A DNA stretch of 64,000 nt from Paenibacillus arenilitoris. GTDB taxonomy: Bacteria; Bacillota; Bacilli; Paenibacillales; Paenibacillaceae. The position numbers and the translations under genes are program-made. Of this stretch, positions 1-8,344 are shown piece by piece (within the stretch, counting starts at the first letter, position 1; each line of letters begins with the position of its first letter). The notes under the pieces are model-generated. The model was given only the letters and a program-made list of their open reading frames with translations, had not been told where the DNA came from and made no database searches. The stretch is from the NCBI RefSeq assembly GCF_014705655.1, contig NZ_JACXIY010000041.1:1-64000 (forward strand), written 5' to 3'.

Positions 1-117
1 CATTTCGTTGTATCGCTTTTCCATTAATCCATGCGGATTAACGGGGCAGTTTCACTCGTTGTTCAGTTTTCAAAGAACAAGCTTTTGTTGCGCCGTCCGC
101 TTGTTTCTCTCGGCCGG
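1..117 (-). other. rRNA operon leader with boxA-like element (partial)
   Basis: On the minus strand this stretch carries GTTCTTTGAAAAC (plus-strand positions 66-78), the hallmark of Bacillus/Paenibacillus rRNA leaders and spacers. It is followed by a small hairpin (TTAATCC at 24-30 with GGATTAA at 35-41). It lies just downstream of a strong promoter at 124-153, so it should be the antitermination leader of a 16S-23S-5S operon transcribed leftwards out of the window. The 16S gene itself is not in the window, so the assignment rests on the leader motif and the promoter. Confidence 0.7.
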
Positions 118-123
118 AATTAG

Positions 124-153
124 AATATACCATGCACTTGCCCATTTGGTCAA
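124..153 (-). promoter_or_regulatory. Strong sigma-A-type promoter, probably of an rRNA operon
   Basis: Read on the minus strand, a -35 TTGACC (148-153) and a -10 TATATT (124-129) are separated by 18 bp and point away from the ger operon into the boxA-like leader. No minus-strand protein frame follows within the remaining bases. Confidence 0.7.
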
Positions 154-186
154 GCATTATTCTGATTTTTTTTAAAAGGCATAAGC

Positions 187-1296
187 TCATCTTACCGATT
201 TCCTAATAAAAGCAACAACCGTAATCAAAATCAGCGGCAGAGCGTAGGCAGTTGAACCCCAAAAGGGATGAACGACCGAAACGATTTCCACCCACTGCAT
301 ATCCGAGCTGAACCCGACAAGGGTATTTATAAAAGCAACAAGCGCAATCGGCATCACGATCGACCGATGATCCTTAAGCTTCAATAAATGAGTAATATAT
401 AAACACAGCACATAAAGAGTAATCGTTGTTTTCATGTAGGAACCCGCGATTAAAGACAAGCCGATAACCGACTCGATTCTGGTCAAAATCTCCTGGACAT
501 CGATCGTGCGGGCCAACTCAAAGAGCGAATATTTTTTCACGCCAGCCAGCGGTCCGAACATCATGATGGTGCAAACGGTAGAAACGCAAAGCGTAACAAT
601 ATTCAGAATTAAAGTCAGAAGCATGACAAGGTTCAGCCTGCCGCCCGAGCTCTTACGAACGAATGGAAAGAGCATGGCAAACAGAAAGACTTCCGCATAA
701 GGAAAACCGAATGTAAAAAACGCACCGTTCAACATCGGTTTTATTCCATGCGGCATAACCGGAACGAGAAAAGTCAGGTTATAATGCTCCGTGCCAAGCA
801 GTAAGACCGATGCAATAAAAATGACGATCAGGATCAGGATCAACGAGTACATTCTAGCCATGACCTCAATTCCTGCAACGACCGTCAATGCCGCTACGAG
901 AAATACAGGAAAGGTAAACGCATAAATCGGCGTTTCTCTCATCATTGAGCTTCTCATAAACAAACCGATATCAAGGACGATTGCGGTGAGCATATGTAAA
1001 ATAAAAGACAGCGGAAGAATGGATAAAATAAGGGTCGGCCAGCTTCCGACAAGCTTGCTGCTGTACTGCACGAAAGAAAGAGCGGGAAACCGGCGGTGCA
1101 AATAAAGCATGCAAACAAGCATCGCCATCCCTGCCGCGCCGGAAATCAGCAACGACAGCCATGCAGCGTTTTCCGCTTTGCCGATTAATGGAGCCGGAAT
1201 GTTAATAATCGAAGATCCGGTCATAAATACGAAAAAAAGTATGCCCATCTGCATAGGGCTGACCGACTCCAGTTTTTTCATGATGCTCTCCTCCAT
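187..1296 (-). CDS. GerAB-family spore germination permease (receptor 1, B subunit)
   Basis: A 369-residue polytopic membrane protein with about ten hydrophobic segments and almost no soluble domain, typical of GerAB/GerKB proteins (APC superfamily). In characterised receptors the B subunit sits in the spore inner membrane and binds the germinant, usually an amino acid. It is the last gene of a minus-strand operon in the order A-C-small-B; the small D-like gene ends 9 bp upstream of its start. The ligand cannot be read from sequence. The gene ends only 34 bp from the rRNA promoter, which is transcribed in the same direction. The family call is firm. Confidence 0.92.
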   Translation of the reverse strand: MEESIMKKLESVSPMQMGILFFVFMTGSSIINIPAPLIGKAENAAWLSLLISGAAGMAMLVCMLYLHRRFPALSFVQYSSKLVGSWPTLILSILPLSFILHMLTAIVLDIGLFMRSSMMRETPIYAFTFPVFLVAALTVVAGIEVMARMYSLILILIVIFIASVLLLGTEHYNLTFLVPVMPHGIKPMLNGAFFTFGFPYAEVFLFAMLFPFVRKSSGGRLNLVMLLTLILNIVTLCVSTVCTIMMFGPLAGVKKYSLFELARTIDVQEILTRIESVIGLSLIAGSYMKTTITLYVLCLYITHLLKLKDHRSIVMPIALVAFINTLVGFSSDMQWVEIVSVVHPFWGSTAYALPLILITVVAFIRKSVR

Positions 1297-1305
1297 TATT
1301 CCGAA

Positions 1306-1554
1306 TCACTTCCCGGGCCCCTTCAACCATTGATCAATTGTTCTCGCCGAATCGGTATATACGAGATCGACCCATTCATATAGGCCAAATAAATCCATGC
1401 CCGCAACATATTCAATTCCGAGGTACACGGAGATAACAATAATGACAGCATAGACCGTCTTGTCTCTTTTGCCCGATCCGCCCTTCCAATGGAACGCGTC
1501 ATATAGAAAAACCAGACCGTACGCAGACAGCAGGACAATTATACGCTCCAGCAC
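1306..1554 (-). CDS. Small two-TM protein in ger operon (D-type subunit candidate)
   Basis: An 82-residue protein with two hydrophobic segments (about residues 4-20 and 34-52) and a short charged linker containing GGSGKRDK. It sits between the gerAC- and gerAB-like genes, 18 bp after one and 9 bp before the other, so it is cotranscribed with them. Some Bacillus receptor operons encode small two-TM D proteins that modulate receptor function, and size, topology and place match. There is no sequence signature to prove the homology, so D-subunit is an inference from context. Confidence 0.75.
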   Translation of the reverse strand: MLERIIVLLSAYGLVFLYDAFHWKGGSGKRDKTVYAVIIVISVYLGIEYVAGMDLFGLYEWVDLVYTDSARTIDQWLKGPGK

Positions 1555-1572
1555 TCGCCACCACCAGCCTTC

Positions 1573-2739
1573 CTATTTATTGCCATCCCCTGATACGGCC
1601 GGCTTATTGATTACGGTTCCTGTCGTTACAAGTGTTACTTTGACTTCCAATTCGAAAGTGGTTTCCGCAAACTGCCTGTCCCAAGTTCCCTTCATCGTTT
1701 CCCATTGTTTGGGGTTCGCTCTGTACAGCATGTTCCCGATCCCGATGATATCCGTTTTTTTTAATTGGAGGTAACGGATGGATTCCGACATCTGTTTTTT
1801 GATTTCTTCCTCCATCTTACGGACGAATTTCTCTTCATCTTCTCTCGTTTTTATTTCCGTACACCTCAGCTCGCCGGTAGCCCCTCTTACCACCGTCTTG
1901 ACTTTAACGTTTACTTTCCCGTCTTTCTCCTTAGGCTTTAATTTCGTTTTTAAATCAAGCACCTCCATTGATTCCGTCCTCCTTGACTGGCCCGGACATG
2001 CGATCTCGATAATACCGGATTTATATTGATTTATCAGCATGACCAGTCCCTCCACCTTCTTGGAAGGCAGGACCCCCGTTAACTTGCCTTTTTTGACTAA
2101 GGCAAGACCTGCCGTGACGAATTTATCCTCTGCTCTCTTGTCTTCATAAACATAAGCCACAGCCGTATCGTTATGCGGGGCGTTCATCTGCAGCGCCAAA
2201 TCAAGGAGAGTGGTATCGAGCGACTTCGCCGAATTTCTAAGAGAAAATTGCTGGGTCAAAGCAATCTGTTGGCCGGTTGTCTGTTCAATGACCGGCTGTC
2301 TGCTTAAGATTCGATCCGCGCGCCCACTCGTAATCAAGATGGATACCGTATGCCTCGGTTCATGATCCCTGTAGAAGAAGTCGATAAGCTCGCCGATATC
2401 CGTCGTTCTTGCTAGCTCTTCTCCAATTAAAAGGATGCGCATATGACTCCACTGGGCTTTTCTTCCCAGATGCAGCGGAATATCGCGGACCGCTTCGAAT
2501 ATTGAGCTATTCGACGTTTTGATTAACAGACTCGAAGATTTTGGGGACGCTCCTTTGCCTTTGCTGCTGCCGCCGGTTACCGGACGATACATTTGCGTCG
2601 TCATATCGATTGGCTCTTTTTTGCCCCGATCCAGAGCTACGGCCATGACGAAACCGGCCTCGTCCAGCTCCTCCTTGTTCCAGCAGCCCGAAAGGATCAA
2701 AAGAAATACGAGCATCAGGATCGAAACTTTCCATTTCAT
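1573..2739 (-). CDS. GerAC-family germination lipoprotein (receptor 1, C subunit)
   Basis: A 388-residue protein with an N-terminal lipoprotein signal ending in the lipobox LSGC (Cys about residue 19) followed by WNKEELDE, the classic start of mature GerAC proteins. The C-terminal region (about 200-380) contains MEEEIKKQ and WDRQFAETTFEV-like segments of the GerAC C-terminal domain. The C subunit is anchored by lipid to the outer face of the spore inner membrane and is essential for receptor function. It follows the A-subunit gene by 49 bp and precedes the small D-like gene by 18 bp. Confidence 0.93.
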   Translation of the reverse strand: MKWKVSILMLVFLLILSGCWNKEELDEAGFVMAVALDRGKKEPIDMTTQMYRPVTGGSSKGKGASPKSSSLLIKTSNSSIFEAVRDIPLHLGRKAQWSHMRILLIGEELARTTDIGELIDFFYRDHEPRHTVSILITSGRADRILSRQPVIEQTTGQQIALTQQFSLRNSAKSLDTTLLDLALQMNAPHNDTAVAYVYEDKRAEDKFVTAGLALVKKGKLTGVLPSKKVEGLVMLINQYKSGIIEIACPGQSRRTESMEVLDLKTKLKPKEKDGKVNVKVKTVVRGATGELRCTEIKTREDEEKFVRKMEEEIKKQMSESIRYLQLKKTDIIGIGNMLYRANPKQWETMKGTWDRQFAETTFELEVKVTLVTTGTVINKPAVSGDGNK

Positions 2740-2788
2740 CTCATCCTTCGTCCCCTCGGGTTAGAATAAAATACAGAACGGGTATGGG

Positions 2789-4360
2789 CTATTTGCCTGT
2801 CTTGTGCAGCTGCTTGCGGGGGATCCTCAGCAATACTTTCAGAGGTATTCTTACGATTACGTCCCGGAGTTGAGCGATTCTGAGCGGCGCAAGCGGCGTG
2901 AGATAAGGTTGTCCGAGCGATCTAAGCTGACAAAGATGGAGCAGGATGAGCAGGAAGCAGATCATCATTCCGAAGCCGCCCATCAAGGCTGCGCAAAGCA
3001 TGAGCGGGAATCTTAAAATACGCAGGGCGATGGCAATGCTGTATTGGGGAATCGCGAACGACGCGATGCCTGTCAAAGCGACGATAACGACCATGATCGG
3101 CGAGGCGATTCCGGCGGTAATGGCCGCTTCTCCGATGACGAGCGCCCCGACGATGCTGACGGCGGAGCCGATCGGCTTCGGCAGCCGCACCCCAGCTTCT
3201 CGCAGCAGCTCAAAGAAAAATTCCATAAGCAGCGCTTCAAAAAAAGCCGGCAGCGGGATCCCTTCGCGCGTATCGACGATTGCGAGCAGCAGAACGGTTG
3301 GAACGAGCTCGGAATGGTACGTCGTTAAAGCGATATAGATGCTTGGCAGCGTGAGCGCGATGATAAACGCGATGATGCGGAGCCACCGAACCAGGGTCGA
3401 GTAAATCGTTCTTTGGTAATAATCCTCGCTGGATTGGAAAAATTCAACAAATAAGCCAGGACACAACAAAATGCTGCCCGTGCCCTGCACGAGAACTGCT
3501 ATCTTACCTTCAAGCATGGCGGCAACCGCCACATCCGGACGTTCCGTATACCGGTGCTGGGGAAAGGGTGACCATGTGGAATCCTCGATCAATTGTTCGA
3601 CAAAAGAGGTTTCCAAAATTTCCACCTGTTTGATTTGTTCCATTCTGCTCTTAAATTCCGCCAACAGCTCCGGATCCACGGCATCGTCTATATATCCGCA
3701 AACCACATGGGTTCTCGTTACCCCGCCCGCGGATAACGATTCGATTTTAAACTTCGGCGAATTGATCCGCATTCGGAGCAAACCGATATTTTTATGCAGA
3801 CTTTCGACGGTGCTCTCCCGCGGGCCCTGGACGACCGATTCGTTAGTCGGCTCCGTAATTTGTCTCGTCTCGATTTGCAGCGATTTATAGACCAATGCTC
3901 TATTCCACTTATTGAAAAAAATGACGATATTCCCATATGTAATTTGATCGACCGCCATCTCTAAATCCTCGAGCAGCTCCGCTTTTTTCTCGGATACCCC
4001 TTTATGCTCAAAAAAAGCAATAACGTCCTGAGGCAAAATATCCGTTCCCGGACCCACTTCATGCGTAACAAGATCCTGAAGGGAAGCCTTCATATAATTG
4101 AAAACTTCACCTTGTATAAGGGATTCGTAATATACGGAGCAAGCCTTATACTGCATTTCAGGTCCATATGACCATTGCTTGAAAACAATATCGGCGCTTC
4201 TTGCGAATATCTCTTCGAGCTGACGGATATTCTCCTCCAGTTGATCGGAGATCGGTCTCGCCGTTTCGTTGCCCGATTGCTTCTCGTTCACTTGTGATTG
4301 TCCGGTTGATTGCGTTGAATTCCCAACTTCCATGCCCGAACTCGAGGAATCTCCACTCAT
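2789..4360 (-). CDS. GerAA-family spore germination protein (receptor 1, A subunit)
   Basis: A 523-residue protein with a hydrophilic N-terminal half (about 1-310) and a C-terminal membrane half with several helices, the layout of GerAA/GerKA. Family landmarks visible include TERPDVAVAAMLEGKIAVLV near residue 275-295 and REGIPLPAFFEALLME before the later helices. The first 40 residues are Ser/Gln/Asn rich. GerAA proteins form the oligomeric, channel-like core of the receptor. It is the first gene of the minus-strand operon. The start has no competing upstream Met. Confidence 0.93.
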   Translation of the reverse strand: MSGDSSSSGMEVGNSTQSTGQSQVNEKQSGNETARPISDQLEENIRQLEEIFARSADIVFKQWSYGPEMQYKACSVYYESLIQGEVFNYMKASLQDLVTHEVGPGTDILPQDVIAFFEHKGVSEKKAELLEDLEMAVDQITYGNIVIFFNKWNRALVYKSLQIETRQITEPTNESVVQGPRESTVESLHKNIGLLRMRINSPKFKIESLSAGGVTRTHVVCGYIDDAVDPELLAEFKSRMEQIKQVEILETSFVEQLIEDSTWSPFPQHRYTERPDVAVAAMLEGKIAVLVQGTGSILLCPGLFVEFFQSSEDYYQRTIYSTLVRWLRIIAFIIALTLPSIYIALTTYHSELVPTVLLLAIVDTREGIPLPAFFEALLMEFFFELLREAGVRLPKPIGSAVSIVGALVIGEAAITAGIASPIMVVIVALTGIASFAIPQYSIAIALRILRFPLMLCAALMGGFGMMICFLLILLHLCQLRSLGQPYLTPLAPLRIAQLRDVIVRIPLKVLLRIPRKQLHKTGK

Positions 4361-4444
4361 CCCAAATCACCCTTGTTTTCGCTTTTACTTGTTGGAATTG
4401 GGATTAGTATGGATTAGATCGGCCGAACCTATGCGATGATCCAA

Positions 4445-6121
4445 TTATTGGCGGTTCTCGTCCGTCGACAACTTGCGGACGATATAGTCAGCCGTCCGTA
4501 TAGCCAGCGCAACGGTTGACAATGTCGGATTTGACGCGCCAGTCGAAGGGAGGACGCTGTTATCGGCAACATAGAGACCTTCTACGCCGTGAATCTGTCC
4601 GTACCTGTCCGTTGCCGACGTGAGCGGATCATCGCCCATCCTGCAAGTTCCGAACTCATGGTTGTCAGCCCCGGGCGGCATCAAACAAATGGCAAGCGCG
4701 TCGTTTATCTTGGCCAGTCGCAGCTTCATGGCCGCCGAGGCCTGCTGGATACTTTCATACATCTGATAAAGAATGGCCTCGTCTTTCTCGCTGTACGAGA
4801 ATTCGACTTGCAATTCCGGCATTCCGTATTCGTCTACTCTACTCGGATCAATATATACCCTGTTTTCGTATCGCGACTCCACCTTGCCCGAAGCGCCAAA
4901 AAAGCTGATTTCCCACTCATCCTTAATCGGCTTTTTATCGTAATGGTAATTGAAATATTGCTCCGGCCCTTGAAGCTGAAGCCGGTAAGGGCGGTCCTCG
5001 CTCTCAGGCACGATAATGCCGAGCGCGCCTAACGGTTCAGGAAATCCTGTCGTACTCACGCTGGCCGTTGCGATCAAATACGAATGATTGGTAAGATAGC
5101 GGCCGATCGCTCTTCCTGCGATGCCCGAATTAAGCAGTATACGCGGGGTTTGCAGGGCGCTTGCCGATAAAATGACGGTTTTGGCTTTAAGGATATAAGA
5201 TTTCTTATCCGAGGTCATTACCCGAACGCCGGCTGCCTTTCCCCCTTCCGTTATCACTTCGGCGGCATAGGTGTTAACGGCCAAGTCAAAGGGACGCCTG
5301 CTGAGTGCTCTTGCCATGAACAGGATGGAACTGAAAAAAACATTGGAATGAAGCCGTCCGAATTTCGTCTGGTCAAGATCGGCGGCTATCGGGATATCGT
5401 TCGCATTGTAAAAACCGTTTTCACGGAGGCGCTCCAGCAAAATCTGCGTGATCGACGAACCCTTCGTATAGGTAGTCGTTACACTCATCACTTCTTCGGC
5501 AATATTGTAATACATCTCCATTTCTTCGATAGAAACCGGCCAGTCGGCGATCTCGAAATTAGGGATGCGGGGAGTTATCGCCCCCCATAATATCGTTCTT
5601 CCGCCTGCCGCATAGACCAGCTTCATACCGGGATATTGCGGAAGTCTGTTACCGATCAAATCGGTTATTTCAGGAGGAGCGTACACTCTGAAGTTGTCTC
5701 CGTTAATGGTAGCTATGTTGGCAACATGAGTCGGGAGGTAGAGGGGACCCCTTTCCACGATCCCGATCCGTTTATTATTATTTCCCCACTGCTCGCACAA
5801 CCGCCAGAGGGCGGCTCCGCCTCCCGCGCCTGATCCGACGATGAGCACATCGTACTCGGTCTCGGCCATCTCCTCCGCATCTGCGAGCGGAATCCAATTG
5901 GGAATAAATTCGGACTCCGGCACCGGCGGGCAAAAAGGGGCAACGACCCTGCTTTCGTTCAGTGGCACGTAATGGGGATCCAAGTTGACGCGCTGGCCCG
6001 CGATATTTTTATAGGGATTGGAAATACGCGGATTTATCGCCGTCAATTGATCTAATTCAAGCTGAAATTGATGGGCTATTTTAAGGAGAGTATCACCTTG
6101 TCCGGCAATATAGATCCTCAT
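4445..6121 (-). CDS. LysM-domain GMC-family FAD oxidoreductase (1)
   Basis: About 558 residues. A LysM domain occupies residues 1-48 (QGDTLLKIAHQF, then NPRI and the AGQRVNLD end). It is followed directly by a glucose-methanol-choline oxidoreductase: dinucleotide-binding GSGAGGG near residue 96 and the C-terminal catalytic segment HEFGTCRMG (His about 488) with SNPTLST (Asn about 531), the usual His/Asn pair. There is no signal peptide. The in-frame GTG at 6130 and ATG at 6127 are possible starts; 6121 is preferred because it begins at the same LysM position as the paralogue at 8345. The substrate is probably a sugar or glycoside, by family only. It is divergent from the ThuA-epimerase gene. 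Confidence 0.88.
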   Translation of the reverse strand: MRIYIAGQGDTLLKIAHQFQLELDQLTAINPRISNPYKNIAGQRVNLDPHYVPLNESRVVAPFCPPVPESEFIPNWIPLADAEEMAETEYDVLIVGSGAGGGAALWRLCEQWGNNNKRIGIVERGPLYLPTHVANIATINGDNFRVYAPPEITDLIGNRLPQYPGMKLVYAAGGRTILWGAITPRIPNFEIADWPVSIEEMEMYYNIAEEVMSVTTTYTKGSSITQILLERLRENGFYNANDIPIAADLDQTKFGRLHSNVFFSSILFMARALSRRPFDLAVNTYAAEVITEGGKAAGVRVMTSDKKSYILKAKTVILSASALQTPRILLNSGIAGRAIGRYLTNHSYLIATASVSTTGFPEPLGALGIIVPESEDRPYRLQLQGPEQYFNYHYDKKPIKDEWEISFFGASGKVESRYENRVYIDPSRVDEYGMPELQVEFSYSEKDEAILYQMYESIQQASAAMKLRLAKINDALAICLMPPGADNHEFGTCRMGDDPLTSATDRYGQIHGVEGLYVADNSVLPSTGASNPTLSTVALAIRTADYIVRKLSTDENRQ

Positions 6122-6261
6122 TCGCATCACATCCTTTTAATGAAAATGTATGCTGTCACAACTTGTTTAAATGACGTCCCCCCATGCGCCGAAACCTTGA
6201 TTTGTTGTTTTTTGATCGGGAGACACATATATATCCATATCAAGAAAGGGGGATTTATGCG

Positions 6262-8124
6262 ATGAAAGTAAAAATTGGAAACGGCCCGCAATTTGAATTG
6301 AAAACGATAAATGTGACCATTTGGAATGAATTTATACACGAAAGAACGGAACCGAACGTAGCAAGCATTTATCCAAGGGGAATTCATGCCGCCATTGCCG
6401 CGGGCATCGAACCGTACGGCTTTAGAATCCGGATCGCAACCTTCGATCAGCCGGAGCATGGATTATCTCAAGAGGTCCTTAACCGGACGGACGTGTTGAT
6501 CTGGTGGGGACATTTGGCTCATGAAGAGGTAGCCGACGAGATCGTCGACAGAATCTATGCGAAGGTGTTGCAAGGGATGGGACTCATCGTCCTGCATTCC
6601 GGGCATCGTTCGAAAATATTTCGGAAATTGATGGGGACGAGCTGCGATTTGAAATGGAGATCCGACGCCGAGCGGGAGCGATTGTGGGTGGTCGATCCCT
6701 CCCACCCGATTACCGAAGGAATCGGCGAATACTTCGAGCTGCAGACCGAGGAAATGTACGGCGAGTTTTTTGATATACCGGCTCCCGAAGAGCTCATATT
6801 TATCAGCTGGTTTCAAGGCGGGGAAGTTTTCCGCAGCGGGTGTGCCTACCAACGCGGACTCGGGAAAATTTTCTACTTCCGGCCAGGAGACCAGGTGTAT
6901 CCTACATACTACAACCGCAATGTGCTCAGGGTTATCGCAAACGCGGTCCGCTGGGCGGCAAGCCCCCACGGGGCGACTCCGGTATTCGGAAATACGGCTC
7001 CTCTGGAGAAAATAATCAAGGAAGAACCTCCCCCGCCCATTCATGTCAAAGCGGCGTCAGGCGGCATGACTAAGCGATACCTCGGCGAAGCATCCGATGG
7101 CGAGTCGGTTTATCTCTACACCTTAACCAACCGAAACGGCATGCAAGCATCTATTATGACTTACGGCGGGATAATGACGAGCCTCAAAGTGCCCGATCGA
7201 AACGGAATAATGGAAGATGTCGTTCTCGGATACGCCACATTGGAGGAATATATGAAAACCGGCAATAAGCCCTACTTCGGAGCGTTAATCGGCCGGTATG
7301 CGAACCGTATCGCAAATGGCCGGTTCACGCTTGACGGCGTAACTTATCGGCTATCGGTCAATGAAGGCTCCAATACGCTTCACGGCGGCAAACGCGGATT
7401 TGACAAGAGGGTCTGGAAAGCGGAGGAGGTCTATCCGAATGGCGGGATCGGGCTCGCGCTCGGCTATTTGAGCGAAGACGGCGAGGAAGGATTTCCGGGG
7501 AATGTTGCGGTGAAAGCAGTCTACTCGCTTACGGACAACAATGAATTGCGAATCGACTACACGGCTACGACCGATGAAAAGACCGTATTGAACCTTACCC
7601 AGCATAACTATTATAATCTGGCCGGTGCAGGGAACGGTAACATTCTTGAACATATCGTTACGATCCGTTCCGATTGGTTTACTCCGGTCAAGCCGGACCT
7701 TATTCCGACAGGACAAGTGCAAAGCGTCGCAAATACGCCGCTGGACTTCCTTAAACCGATGTCCATCGGCTCGCGAATCCGATCGGACTATCCGCAAATG
7801 CGATTCGCAAACGGTTATGATTTCAATTATGCGCTGCTTCAAAAAGGGAGCGCCCTCCGTTTCGCCGCAAGCGTATTTGAACCGAATTCGGGCCGGTTGA
7901 TGGAGGTGTACACGACGCAGCCCGCCATTCAGTTTTATTCAGGTAATCATCTTGACGGCGGCATTATCGGCAAGGAAGGAAAGGCATACCTTAAATATGG
8001 CGGTCTCAGCCTGGAGACGCAGCATTATCCGGACTCCCCGAATCATCCCCGTTTTCCAAGCACGGAACTGCTGCCAGGCCAAACTTACAGGCAGACAACC
8101 ATATACAGGTTTTCCGCTGTGTAA
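6262..8124 (+). CDS. ThuA-like domain fused to aldose 1-epimerase
   Basis: 620 residues from the ATG that follows the ribosome site AAAGGGGG; an upstream in-frame ATG at 6184 lacks one. Residues about 10-240 form a ThuA-like (trehalose-utilisation, glutamine-amidotransferase-like fold) domain with IWWGH and IVLHSGH. After a proline-rich linker (KEEPPPP) comes a full galactose-mutarotase domain: GRYANRI, NTLHGG with its catalytic His, TQHNYYNL and the terminal LSLETQ with the catalytic Glu. The epimerase half should interconvert sugar anomers. ThuA proteins are linked to 3-keto-disaccharide metabolism. It lies between two LysM-GMC oxidoreductases, suggesting a shared sugar-oxidation pathway. 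Confidence 0.88.
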   Translation: MKVKIGNGPQFELKTINVTIWNEFIHERTEPNVASIYPRGIHAAIAAGIEPYGFRIRIATFDQPEHGLSQEVLNRTDVLIWWGHLAHEEVADEIVDRIYAKVLQGMGLIVLHSGHRSKIFRKLMGTSCDLKWRSDAERERLWVVDPSHPITEGIGEYFELQTEEMYGEFFDIPAPEELIFISWFQGGEVFRSGCAYQRGLGKIFYFRPGDQVYPTYYNRNVLRVIANAVRWAASPHGATPVFGNTAPLEKIIKEEPPPPIHVKAASGGMTKRYLGEASDGESVYLYTLTNRNGMQASIMTYGGIMTSLKVPDRNGIMEDVVLGYATLEEYMKTGNKPYFGALIGRYANRIANGRFTLDGVTYRLSVNEGSNTLHGGKRGFDKRVWKAEEVYPNGGIGLALGYLSEDGEEGFPGNVAVKAVYSLTDNNELRIDYTATTDEKTVLNLTQHNYYNLAGAGNGNILEHIVTIRSDWFTPVKPDLIPTGQVQSVANTPLDFLKPMSIGSRIRSDYPQMRFANGYDFNYALLQKGSALRFAASVFEPNSGRLMEVYTTQPAIQFYSGNHLDGGIIGKEGKAYLKYGGLSLETQHYPDSPNHPRFPSTELLPGQTYRQTTIYRFSAV

Positions 8125-8181
8125 GTGTAAGACGGTAATGGGGAGTGCAGCAATCTGCCGTCAAAGTTATCGCTTGAAAGG

Positions 8182-8220
8182 AGCTGTCCCTAAGGTCATT
8201 GACCGGGAGACGGCTTTTTT
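8182..8220 (+). terminator. Rho-independent terminator after the ThuA-epimerase gene
   Basis: An imperfect stem (AGCTGTCCC with GGGAGACGGCT) encloses a GGTC-ATT-GACC tip and ends in six T. It sits 58 bp after the stop codon, so the following LysM-GMC gene probably has its own promoter. Confidence 0.65.
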
Positions 8221-8344
8221 CTGCATTCAAACAGGAAATCGGTTTTGTGCGGCATAAAAGAAGCTTCCCCGGCATTACAGTATAAATAGGATGAATATAG
8301 GTTGAAAGGTTCTGCGTTCTTACATTTGGATGGGAGTGACTCCA

